NCBI GenBank assembly: GCA_001584585.1
Contig: LSYV01000053.1
Coordinates: 471,597-535,596 of the forward strand
DNA length: 64,000 nucleotides
Direction: 5' to 3'
From: Gonium pectorale
Lineage: Eukaryota; Chlorophyta; Chlorophyceae; Chlamydomonadales; Volvocaceae
Below are positions 46,001-58,200 of the stretch, piece by piece (within the stretch, counting starts at the first letter, position 1; every line of letters begins with the position of its first letter). Made by a program: the position numbers and the translations under genes. The notes below the pieces were generated by a model. The model made no database searches. It saw nothing but the letters and a program-made list of their open reading frames with translations, and was not told where the DNA came from.

Positions 46001-49000
46001 GTACGGCAGATTCCTGAGCTCCGTTGGAGCCCTTGTTGCATCACCCACCTTCATCTGCACGACCGCAGTTACGTAAAAGGCGATGACCTGCGGGCGGACA
46101 GAGGCTTCGAAGGCCGGCCACACGCTGTGCAGTCACGGACCCTTTGAGTCTTGCGTTGTGCCTAGTCTACAACCGATCTCTAAGCGAGTCAGGGACCGAT
46201 CAGCCAAGGACTGAAATTTGTGCAATAATACGGCTTATCGTTAGGGTGTGTTGGGCAATATGCCGGCACCGTACGTCCGTGCACACATACCAGCGCGGAC
46301 CATACGATGAAGGGCAGCAGCATCATGGCGGTCTCGTACGAGTCGTCCTTGAGGGTGCGCTTGCCGCTCGCGTTGAAGGACGCGCCAGCCCCGCCGGCGC
46401 CTGACATGAGCGGGGACACGCCGCCGCTCGACCTGCGCCGTGTGCGGCAATGACTCATGGGACACGCGCTGCTGCTGGTGATGAAGAGTTACTATTCCGT
46501 GGTGAGCATGTGAAAAGAGGCATCGTATCTTTAAGCGGCTGCAGCCGGACTCACGTACGCTATGCTCCACGCACTTGCTGCATACAGCCAGGCAGCCAGG
46601 CAGAGCTGCAACGCACCTCCAGCGCAGCATGCGGCGGAGAAAGAGCTTGAAGGAGCCCAGACAGCCGCTTGTGACCGCCATGGACTCGGAGTTGCGGTGG
46701 CGCAGTGCGCGGTCCGACATCCGCCGCTCCGCTGACAGGTCACCACGAGTTGGCGACACGATGCCATTTGCGCTGGGGCGGCCGGCGCCTCCGCCGGGCC
46801 GCGCGCTGCCGTAACCGTTCTCCGTACCGCCGCCGTACATTCCGCCGCTCTCCGTGATGTTGAGCGTTGCGCGCCGTCGCCTGGTGGGGCCGGTTGTGAC
46901 GGCGTCCTCACCTGCGTCCAGCGTCATGGCCTCCGCCTTTTCGGCATCGTCGTCAATTTCATCCTCGTCATCCTCCTGAAGGCAACATATGAAACGGTAC
47001 GCACGTTCACGATTTTGCTATACCCACACATGATTGGTTGGAAGGATGCGGGCCTGAACGGCCCCGTGCAGCAGTCCTCGGGCCAGACGGCACATAGCTG
47101 CCAATGACACAATGGCTACCAGACCTCTGCTGTTGTGGTTACGACTTGGTTTGCCACCGTCGAAAGCCGAACGTGAGGCGGGCCTGACTCGGGCGATCCT
47201 CCTGGTTCCACACAACCCTCGCAAACCCGTGACTCACATCCAGCACAAGGGCCGTATTCTGCGACGCCAGCACTCGCGTGAGGCCCTGCGGACGATCGGG
47301 CGATGCAACAGAGCGTTCATGTCCTTGGAATCCCTAGCGGACAAGAAGACTGGGACCACACCCGCTGCGCCTCCTCTTCCGCCCCGTCAGGTTGAATCCT
47401 CCGTGAGCGAGCAAAGCGACGGCTCGCTCGGTCTTACCACTGGGATCAGCAGGAAGCACCGGTAGAGGCTCATGCGCTGCGCCGCAACCGCCCGCAGCAA
47501 GTAGGCCAGGTAGCTGCACGGCGGAGGCGGCAGGAGCGAGTGGCAGGAGGTTGGCAAGAAGGTAGGCAAGGAGGTTGGAATGGAGGTTCTGTCATACGGG
47601 TTGAGCCGGATCCTCATGAGCGGGTTCTCCTGAGCATGGCAACACCAGAACCGGAGTGGCGAGATGGAGCGGACACGGGCAAGTTATGCCCACGCACGGG
47701 GCAGCGTGCTTACCAGGCAGCGACGAAGCTGACGGCGCATCCCTCGATGCCGAGGAATACCAGTTGCAGGTTGTCCACCTGTGGGTTTCGATCGACGGCG
47801 ATCAGCTGGATGCGGTATCGTGTGGCGGAGACTCGGCGCGGCGAATGGCTTAATGCAGCGTTTCTCAACAGCCAAGGCGCACAGCACGTGCGAAGTGCAA
47901 CTCGCGTGGGCGCCAGCTGCCAAGACCAGCTCGGACAGCGGCTTCGGGAGTGATGAACGGTCTCATGGGCGCACGTGGACCCCGTCCACGCGCCCGCCCG
48001 CCCATCCACCCACCGCGTGTACGCTGTCCACCGTTTGATAGAGCAGCGCGTCCGTGGTCTGCGCGCGGTTGCAAGGGAAGCAACTTGGTGCTGAGCAGCG
48101 TGCAGCTGCCCCAAGGGCGCAGTCGTAGCAGAGTGGCGGCCGATAGCGTAGCGCCCATTTGCAAGGGGTTCAGCCCAATCCAGCGCTGCGTAGACCGCCG
48201 GCCCTCTTTTCCCAAGGAGCGGACGGGAGCGGCAGACATGACGTCTTCGCAAACATGATGTAGCGTCGTCTGGGCCCAACGAGCACAGCGCAAGATAAAC
48301 TCGGGTCCTGGCAAGTAAGTGCCTCACCTTTCGGAACTCAGAGTAAAGGTCGGGCCCCGCCTTCAGCAGGTACTGCCCCGGCGTGGTAGAGGCGACATTG
48401 ATGCCCTGCTGCACCCACTCCGAGTGGTACTGCACGATGTTGACCGCCATGGCGTAGAAGCGGGTGAGTGCCTCCTGCGGTTGGAGCAGTTCGGTTGTGG
48501 CGGAGATGTACATGCTGGAAGCGTACTGGGTACTTAGCAGCGCCTTCCCGCAGCCAGGGGATCCTCAGAGATCTTCAGAGCTCATGTAAGCTGAAACGAG
48601 ATACACAAGCAAAACCGGAACAAAACACTAAACATATCATGTTTAAACGGCGCATCGACGTGAATAAGGATTGGCGGGCTCCCTGGGTTTGGCTTCAAGG
48701 CGTTTGAAAACGGGCCTGCATGCCGCTTGCGATTTGGGCGGAGCTGCCTGCTCTGCATCCCGCACCGCAACCCGCACGTGCGACACACCCAGGTCGTTGT
48801 GTTTCCATACAGGTCAGTGCCGTTCTCGACTCCTTGCCAAGCCTGAATGAATACGAACAAAGGGAGGGTTTCGCAGGATGCGTTAAGTGATCGTCTGCAG
48901 GTAGATAGACTGTCACAACATGGCAGCCAATGAATAACGCCAGGTGCCACCCTGTTCCTGTGGTCATCTTGTGGACCGAGGTGAGCAGAATGCTGATTCG

Positions 49001-52000
49001 CGAGCCTTGCGCACTAAAAGCAGTGGCATAAGGTTGCGCCACGCCGGCGATCAATCCGGCATCGGAGGCCGCAACGCAATTGCTGTGAGGCGTGTGGATG
49101 GATTACAGGATGCTTCACCGTGAACACGTTCCTCACCCGGAAGGGCTGATAGAACATGAGATTCAACACAGGTGACCCATCCTTGTTGTTCCCCTCCAAA
49201 ATGTCGTTGAGCCGAATCTGCGCGAGCATGCCAAACAAGGCCCGTACTTGTATATTGCCAGGGAACGAGGCGGACCAACAAGCTCTTGTCACGGGCGGGT
49301 GCGGATCGTTGTTCTATTAATTTTCAGCTGCCGCAACGGTTGGTGAACGCACCTTGACCTGGTATGCGTTATCCGCGATGCGGTTTATCATGTCCTGCGA
49401 GAACCACGATGCCGGGCTTGGGTATAGCTCTGGAATGAGTCCCGACCCGTAACACCGAGCACCTCGGTTGTTTGTACGGACACAGCAGCCCTGGTATACA
49501 CGGAACCACACAAGTGCCGCACAGACACTGCTGCCGACCCGTGCTATGTGCCTGGCCGTGCCTGCTGTATGCGAAGCGGTCAACCAATAAAGCGCAGAAA
49601 CCATGTTGGCGCAAACAGGCGCCTAGCAGCGCCCTGCAGCAGCGCACCGGAGCGTCTGCGGCGGTGTAGAGCGTCGGGATGGACTTGTTGCGGGATATGA
49701 TGTCGAGGGACCTGACGTCCGTCATGATGATCTGCATGTACCGCACCGCCTCCACGTTGCGCCCGAGCTGCAGCATGGCGTCCCTCTGCTTCTTGATCGC
49801 GATGATCACCAGCGCAAAGCACACGATGTGGATGACGGCCAGGATGGCCACCGTCACTAGAGCGTGCGTGCGAAGCCGGTTCTGGACCTGCGCGAGGCAA
49901 GGGACCGGAGCTTGGGCACGGCCCAGCCAGCTGTGCCAACACTACCCCACGCTAGATAGCATGGGTGCGTGTTCGTTGGGAAACCACTTGGGCGCTTTAT
50001 ACCTTCTGCGTCTTCGGAAACAGTGCGGCACTGCATGGCGCGGCACAGCGCAACGCGATGTGCGCTTTAGTCGCCAGCGGATGGCTCAGGGGTGGCTCTG
50101 TCGCCAAAATGCTTGGGCTGCTACCAGCACGACCTTAAACTTGTATATTGACAGGGGAAGTCAGTACACGGCACGTTAAGCCGGGCCGATCTGCTCCGGG
50201 TCTGCTGCCAGGCGTGTGCGCGGCGGCCATGAAGCACAGGCATGGCGGCTCGGCGAGGCAACATCCACCTGAAGCGAAACCAGGCATCTGCCAGCGAGCC
50301 CTAATCCAGAGCCCTACGCATTCCTTGCCAGGCCATGTAACACCCGTAACGCCCACCTGCTGCGCTTGGCTGCTGTTCATGAGTTTGGCAAGCTTGCGGA
50401 AGCGCCGGCCGTTCTCGGCGCCAATGGTACCTGTCATAACGGTCAACCAGCTGTCAACAAACACACCGAAGCCAAGCGCCACGCTGGCTTTCTGCGCTCG
50501 ACCGCGTATGTTCCAGACGAGGCTGGCCACAGTGCATTGGGGGCGCGCAAGGCAACCGAAAGGGCGGCCACAGGCGTGTTAAATTGACACTACGATACTA
50601 ACCTGCCGACTGGCCGGAGGCCGCACTCGCACCGCCCTCGCTTCGCGCGTCGTCGTCTTCGTAGCCGCCCGGCTCTGCCCTCAGCCCCGGATTACTCTTG
50701 CCGGCGGGGTCATCTGTGTTAGGGCCCTGGCCCGCAGATCCCTGACCCATAGCACGCCGGCTGGCAGCCAGCGCACTGCCGGGGCCATTGACGGGGCGCA
50801 CTGGAAGCTCGTCATCGCTCGTGTGCTGACGCCGGCACCATGGGAGCATGGACAGCAAATACGACGGTAAGTACGCAAGACAGCCGTACACAAGCATACC
50901 TAGGCCAGGTGGGCGGTTTTACCGGGCGCGAAAAAGCGCGTGCGGTCTGATTGGGCAGGCACCCACCGTGTCACCGGTTGGGTAGGCAACGTGACGCAGT
51001 GTCCACCTACCTGGATTGGAGCGCCGTGATCTCCGTGCGGCACAGAGTTCTGGTAGAGAGCGCCTGGGAAGGGAAGCAAAGGGAAGGCCCGCACAATTTG
51101 CCTTAACTGCTCGCTAATACAATCCGGCTAAAGGCGCAAGCGTACTGCTGGGCGGCAGCATGAAGCCGGCGGCTCGACACACGCTGCCTGTTTGTTGCCC
51201 TTGAAAACTAGAAACGCACCTCGGCTGGCCACCCACGTCGAGATGCGCTCCGAGCCCTTGTTCTCCTTCTGCGCCGGCTTGTCCGCCTCGCTGTCTGCGT
51301 TGCTGTCCGGCAGGGACTGCAAGCCCATGTCACCACGCAACTGGTCTGCAGCATCTTCTGGCAGCGTCAGCAGCTCCGCGGCGCCTTGCAGGATCTCGTC
51401 GTCATGGGCATTCTCGTCGACGCTTGCGACGCCCGGGAGCACGTGCCCCAACCCCGACAGCAGCCGGCTCGACGGCCGGTCCTGTTCGAACTGCATGCTC
51501 GCGAAGCGGCTGCTGCCTGCTCGCGGCCTCAGCCTCTCACTGCCCCGCGACAACGACGGGTTAGCTGGGTCCCCGTCCGTCCCCTTGACCAGACCCGCGA
51601 GCTTGCTGCGCGCCGCCAACGCAGCCGCCTTGCCCGCGGCCGCATTTGGAACCGGCAGTCCGTCGCTGCCACCGAAGGGCGGCGTGCCTAGGCAAGGCGG
51701 CTCCTCAATCGCAGGCTGTGAGGCGAGGCAAGGGACCACGTCCGCAGCCGACGCGATCACGGCCGCTGACGCCATCGCATTGTCGGCATCCGGGGTGATG
51801 GTGGGCCGCCGGCTGCCTAGCACTGAGGGTGTGGGAACGTGCGCGCTGGAAGGAGAGTTCATGATCTCCTTCTCCAATGCCTCCCACGGATCCACAGGCC
51901 CTTCCTTCCCGTTGCCGGCTGCACCTCTGGCCGCCACCGCGATGTCCGCTTCCTCGACGCCTGGCGGCGCCGGTGGAGTCGCTGGTGGCGGCTGGGACGG

Positions 52001-52273
52001 GCCGTCGACCTCCGTTGGCCAGGCGCGGAACGAGCCGGCCCTAAGCAGTTTATCGCTGGGCTGGTTGAGCGCCGCGGTCCGCATGTTGGTAGAGTAGCGG
52101 TTCATTGCGTCGCCGGGCGCGGAGCTAAAGAGCGAGGGCACCATGGGCGCCACGTGCATGCGGAGGATGGCGGTGGCTGGCTGCAGGGGCCCCGGCTTGC
52201 CCACCACCTGCACCTCCAGAGCCAGGGGCCGCCCGTCCACATGCATGCCCTGCAGCACGTGCACCGGGCCGAC
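43086..52273 (-). other. TmcB-like protein, linker and C-terminal membrane module (exons 33-55, residues ~1253-2499)
   Basis: Exons: 52273-51220 (351 codons, partly PAS tail then disordered Pro/Ser/Ala linker), 51063-51011, 50825-50603, 50430-50357, 49887-49648, 49427-49353, 49217-49137, 48842-48789, 48525-48328, 48058-48032 (27 nt), 47778-47714, 47513-47438, 47285-47238, 46975-46617, 46432-46291, 46087-46049, 45815-45750, 45173-45047, 44769-44666, 44518-44419, 44151-44008, 43795-43692 and 43376-43086. Membrane helices include LVTVAILAVIHIVCFALVII, LVFLGIEGCAVSFVAACYL and LFLLLWIIFLGFIVLLL. An acidic run (EDDEDEIDDDAEKAE) starts exon 46975-46617. Confidence 0.75.
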
Positions 52274-55200
52274 CTGCGGGTGCGGGTACGGGTGCGGGCA
52301 CGCGTCAGCCATGGAGTTGTCTTTCCTCGGGGTGAACCATGACACAGGCAACAGGGTTGGCGTGTACGGCACGGACCGCTCAATAGGACCCTTGCAGAGC
52401 GGCCCCTGGACGGGGACTTCGGATGCCTTCGAGTTCGACCCTGCTGCAGAACTTACCTTCACGCTTGCCTCCTTCTTGCCCGACTTGAGGCTGCTCTTTT
52501 TGGCGCTGTGCAGCGTCAGAAGGTCGCCTGGCAGAGTGCGCCCGGGTGGCAGCGCGACGACATCACGCAGGGTGCTGCCCACGAGCGCCTGGCACGACAC
52601 GCCGAACAGCAGACCCGCGGGTCGCGTGCGCTCCTCCAGCACGGCCGTGATGCGGCCGCCTGCATCCAGCTCGAGCACGCCGCTGACGGTGGTGGCGGGC
52701 CACAAGTCGACGAACAGGCTGGGGCCACGGTCGGCGGCAGCGTTGGCCTGCGCAGCCTCAATGTGCATCTGCGCCAGGAGTGAGAGCGACCAGTTGCATA
52801 CACAACCAGTAATGTTCTCATCCCTAGCGGCATTGTGCGCCGCGCCAGGCACGCGGCATGTGGTGACTGCCATTCGCCGTCCCAGGGGCCTCACCCGCTT
52901 CCGTGGTCGCTTGCAAAAGTCTTAAGGGCTGGGCGCAGAGCTATCCTCCGCCGGTTGACCAACCGCATCCAGTGGAACCGGCCATGGCATATCCAGGAAT
53001 GTAAGGAAAGCCTTACCTGCAGCACAGCAAGCCTGGAAGCTGACGTTCGAGTGACGGCATCCAGGTCGGCCATGAGGGCCTTGTCCTTGGGCGTCCTGGC
53101 GCGCCCCCGCGGCGGCACCACGCGCACCCGCCAGCTGATTCCCGGCGTCGCGACAGTCCTGCGCGGAAGCGCGCACACAGCGATACAGGCGGGCATGCCA
53201 GAGGATGAGCGACTAGGATAGACAGCGGGCAAACTGCCATTAGCAAGACCATCTGCCAAACACTAGGCGGCGATAAGCCTCTCAACCGCGTGCGCTTCGT
53301 ACCCACCTCTTGGTAACGGCGCTCAGCATGCGGGGCCCGGACAGAGACGACTCGCCGTCGAGGCCATTCTCAAAGCCGTCTATGATCTCCCACAGCCCGC
53401 GCCCCAGTATCTGCAGAGGGGGACGTGCCGGGCATCAAACCAAGCACTGACACACAGGACGGGACCATAATGAGAACGCGCTCGGCCAATCAGGCCTGAT
53501 TTGTCGCCGCGCAACGGTTGGAGCACCATCTACTCATTCTCTTCGGGGTAGAAGCATGTCGTCGCCCGTGTGATGAGGAGGGCTGGGTACGTTGGTAGCA
53601 AGGGCTTAACTCGCACGACATGCCCTGGCGGCCTGGCAAGCCTGGATGGGATTCCTGGATGAGATCGGGATACATGCAAAGTAGCCGCTACACACCTGAC
53701 TTGTCTCGATGCCGAACAGCTGTGACGGCGCTCCGCCCCTGACCGACGAGATTTGGCCGTCAGGGGATATGCTCAGCCGCACGCGGCGCTCCGCCAGCGC
53801 GGTGTCCAGGGACGACCTGTCGTAACACATATGGCGCGATTTGGAGGCGCGTTCGAGTAACAGGGGCTACTCGGCCTCCATCGGTCACTGTGATCGCACT
53901 CGGAAGCTTGAGCCGAACGCAACAAGGATGACATGGAGTCGTTTGTTCGCCCGTGTGGCGACAGCAGCCCGCGGTGTCCGTGCTTGGCCATGAGGGCCAG
54001 GCACTTTATCTTCGACACCGTGACGCGGAGCGACGGTATGGTGCAACTGGTGCAGCTGTGCCGTCGCTGGCGCGCTCTCACATCCCTATCTACCATACCT
54101 GGCCATTCGTACGACGTGCGTGAGCTCGCCGGACACGTCGCTGGTGGAGACGGAGACGCGCATGTAGAGCGGCTTGCCGTTCGCGGTGCGCATCTCCAGG
54201 GTGGGGCCGCTTGGCCCGCCCTTGCGGCAGCTGAACTGCCCGCGGCTGGTAGCTGTCATCGACGTGGTGTCCTGTGTGGGACGAGCAGGGGCAAAGGAAG
54301 TTTGCTTGGCAACGCGGGCTACATAATACCTTGCTGATCCAATTGAAGGAGGCCAATTCCACGCCATATGTGCCGGCGCCCGGCGAGCAGCCAGGCAGCG
54401 GCTGCAAAGAGACCACATGCTGCAAAGGGCCTACATGATTGCCAGCGCCACCCCGTGCCAAAGCCCTTGCTCGCCTTGAGAAACTTCAGGTGCATTTCCT
54501 TCCAGGGCGATGGCAGGAAATCCGACAGCGTGTACCCAGACAGCAGGTCCTGCGCCGGCGCGACCGTCCCGATGCGCGGGCGGGTGTGTCCGGGGGCCGC
54601 AACGCCGAACTGCGTGATGACGGGCGCGTGCCCAAGACCTCCGCTCGCAGCCGCGGCCGCCTGCTGGTCCATGCTGTAGCGGCGCGCCTTGCCGGGTGCG
54701 ACGGCGTGGGCGTCGGTGAGGAAGACGGCCAGCTCGCAGGAGACGTGCACGAGCAGGCCCTTGCGGTTGGCCACCAGCAGCTGCTCGGGGTCGCCGGACA
54801 GCAGCCGGACGTGCATCTCATGGACCAGCGCGCTGTCTGCCGCATCTGCGTATGGCCAACACAGACAGCGAGCTGCGTCACAGCCATACGTCCGCACATG
54901 GGCGCCTTTGGATGCGGGGCAGACGTCTTAGACGTTTGTGCATTAGCTCAGTGTTGCAAAGAAAGCGAGCCTCGCGACCGGTGGATCGGCGGCCCCTGCT
55001 CACCGCTCTGCATGACGCTCAGCAGGCAGCCTGACGGCGCGCTGTCGTACTTGTGTGCCACGTAGCACTGAATGCCGCCCCGCCCGAACTTCTCGGCCTT
55101 GATGGTCGCCCTTGCCTCAACGAGGATTCTGCGAGCGCGACGAATCGGGAAACTGGTGTGTTAGGATCATCTCACGGGCTCATCTATACCGGCCGCTTAA

Positions 55201-58200
55201 TGCTGCAGTCGCCAGCTCCTTTGCCGGAGGACCAAGTCTACAACTCTGCCCACGCGGAGCGGTTGCGTGTGAATGCGAGCTCCAGCTGGTATTACTAGCA
55301 ACTTCTTCCCAGGAACCGACCGCACGTCCTTCGCGCGTAATCTCAACAGGCTCGTCCCCCACCTGGACACCACGTCGCTGGGGCTCTCCCCGAAGTTCCT
55401 TCCCGACATGCGATCCGCCTCCTCAATGTCCTCCAAGCCCTCGGCCGTTGCCAGCGTCAGGGCGGGCACGGACACAAAGGCCGTAATGTTTGCGCCGTTG
55501 ACCTCCGAGGCCTTCCACCTGCAGGTCACCGAAGGACCGGAGAGAGAGAGAGTAACGCAGCCTGCAACCCCGTGCAGCCACGCATTCAACTCCGAAATGA
55601 TATGGTTTCGGCACTATTCCGAACCTCATTAGCATCTTCAACCTGTGCACTTTTGCCACGCTCCGCTGCGCGCAGTCCCGAGTCCCGTCACTCAGGTGTT
55701 GTATTACAGATTGCGGTCGCTTTGTTGACCGCCGGCTCACCCGAAGGTAGAGAGGAAGGAGGGGTCGCAGGCGGCAATGGTGCCATTCTGCGCCACCCAG
55801 ATGGTGGAGACACCTCGCGCCGGGTTAACCGGCTCCAGCAGCGCTATGAAGGTGGAGTCCTCGCCCACACCTACTCCATAGGCAGTGGGACACATTGTAC
55901 AGGTGCGTTAGCGTCACATCCGGGCATTGCACACCTTGGAGCATGCGGGAAGACGGACCGCGAGCGAGCGAGCAACCGGCCGGCGATCCGCAGGCCAGGA
56001 GCGCTTAATTTGCCGCGGCAGGGATGCCGGTCAATGCACTGGAATGCATCATAGGATGTTCAGGCTGGTTTCCACAGTAGGAAACTGTGACAAGTGTGTT
56101 CATTCATTATGCAGAGGCAAGGAGACACGGCGCAGTGCCGAGCGCACCTGAGGCCTTGTTCAGGGAGAGCTTGACGCGGAACGCCATGCGGTCATAGTGC
56201 ATTCCCACGACCAGTGCTTCGCGGCCCGCGCTGGTCCGCTCCTCCTGGGCCCCCAGCGTCACGGCCGCCAAGCCCGACGCCGCCACCAGACCCGCCAGCT
56301 GCGAAGAGAGCCACTTGGTGTAGTGGGGCGCAAGCAGAGTGGACATGGGCTTGCCTTCCAGGGTGCCTGTTGGGGCCGGCAACAGAGGTGGACAGGTGGC
56401 GACGGTGTGAAGTCGAACGTGTTTGTGCTTTAGGATAAGAGCGTGCGGGAAACGACAACAGCTGCGTTAAGGAAGCACAGGAGGACAAACAATCAAGCCC
56501 CGCAGGCTGTTGCGCCTACCTCGCTTGTAACCGAAGGTGAGGTATGTCTGCTTGTTGGCCTGTGGGAAAACGGTGCATATTTGTCCCAATGAATGGAGCC
56601 GGATAGGGCATTGGTGTTTCAAGGCGATCACAGACGTTCACCCATCCCCAATGACGAAGCTTTAAGTGTCTTACCATCTGGATCTCGCCGGTTGCGTTGA
56701 TGACCAGCACCGCTGTGGCCATGTCGTCCATGCGGCCCAGAGGAGTGCCTAACGTACGGGGCCAAAGGCGGGGCAGTGCAGCAAGAAAGCTAACCGCCAG
56801 CGACAACCCACGTGGTGAATGCCTAGGCAGCGGTGTACGTCCGGAGGATCCGAAAAGCATGGCGCGTGACAATCAGTGATTCGGTGCACGTACGATACCG
56901 TATGGGAGAGAGTTTACAAGTCCGTCAAACCGCACGGCGACAGCCATGCAGGCAGGGGCTCGCCGTAATGCACGCCATGCTTCGCAATGCCGATGTGCTC
57001 ACCATCCGGCAGCAGCGGGCCGTTGGAGTCTCCGTCCTTGGTCTCCTCCAGTCGGTCTGCCTCCTGGAAGTACTCGTTCTGGGGAGCACATTTGAGCGGC
57101 AGTGCAGGACGGTTGAGAGTGGGAAGCCAATTTGTGGCGCTCGTGGCGCTGCAGATCGCAAGCCTATGTACTTGCAGGAATCGCCAGGTGTGTCTACACC
57201 TGGGAGAGCTTGAGAAGCCGGAACCTTAATTGTGACTAATGCCGTGAGGTTACGGCGAGACACCTACCGCGGCCCATGGGTCGTTCTTCACGGTCTGGAG
57301 GAACCGTCCGTACAGCCGTACGAGCTTTGGGTTGTTGCCGTAGCTCTGTAGCACGACGCGGTACGCCGCCTGAGCCTGGAGGTAGCAGAGAGCACGTCGA
57401 CAACAAGGGCGCCATTGAGCGGAACCCAGCGGTACTAGCTGGGGCCAACCCGTTTCCACTTAGACCAGAGCCCTCAAGAGAATCATGACTTGCAAGTGAG
57501 CACAGGGCTGCACCAGGGTCTGGGGGATAAAGACACTCGGTCGCGCCTTGCCTGAGACACGGAACTCTCAATCTTGCCTAACGCCTTGCTGAGGTGCATG
57601 AACGACACCCGGTGGACGTCGAGCAGCTTCCTGCACGGGAAGATCGGGCTTTCAAAAAAACCGTGATGGACGAAACAGGTGAAAATGTGGAGAGGGCAGT
57701 GCAGCAAACGTTACAAAGGTGAAGCACTTCATTGTGTACCAACACCAAACTGTGTTCAGGCAACAACCCACCAGAAGTTGCACATGGCTTGCAGCGCCTC
57801 GCGGTGCAGCCGGATCACCATGCGCTGCAGGGCGGCTCAACACCAGGAGGGGTTAGCTCATCACGCCGAACAGAAATGGCGAGTACGGCACGTCCCCGCT
57901 CACCTGCTTCCGCTGATACTCCACATACCTGCGAAGGGCGGGGGAGGATTGGTTAGGGCGAGGTCGCTCTATAGCACCTTTCATGTACAGGCTCGGCAAG
58001 TCAGCATACCAGCCGGAGGAGTGCAAAGACATTTCATGGTGCTGCAGCCACGCACGTATAGTTTCGCAGCGGGTCTGGCAGGGGCGTGCCGTGCCGAGCG
58101 TTCATGGAGCCATCCCGTCGCTGCGGGCAGCCATGTTCCCATGCACTTACCCCAATAGGTCCATACTTATTCCCTCATTCGCGGTCTTGCCGGCCGCCTT

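Noticed and set aside
51192..52097. 301-codon plus-strand open frame
   Set aside because: It is the antisense shadow of the long linker exon 52273-51220. The minus-strand reading continues conserved PAS sequence on both sides.
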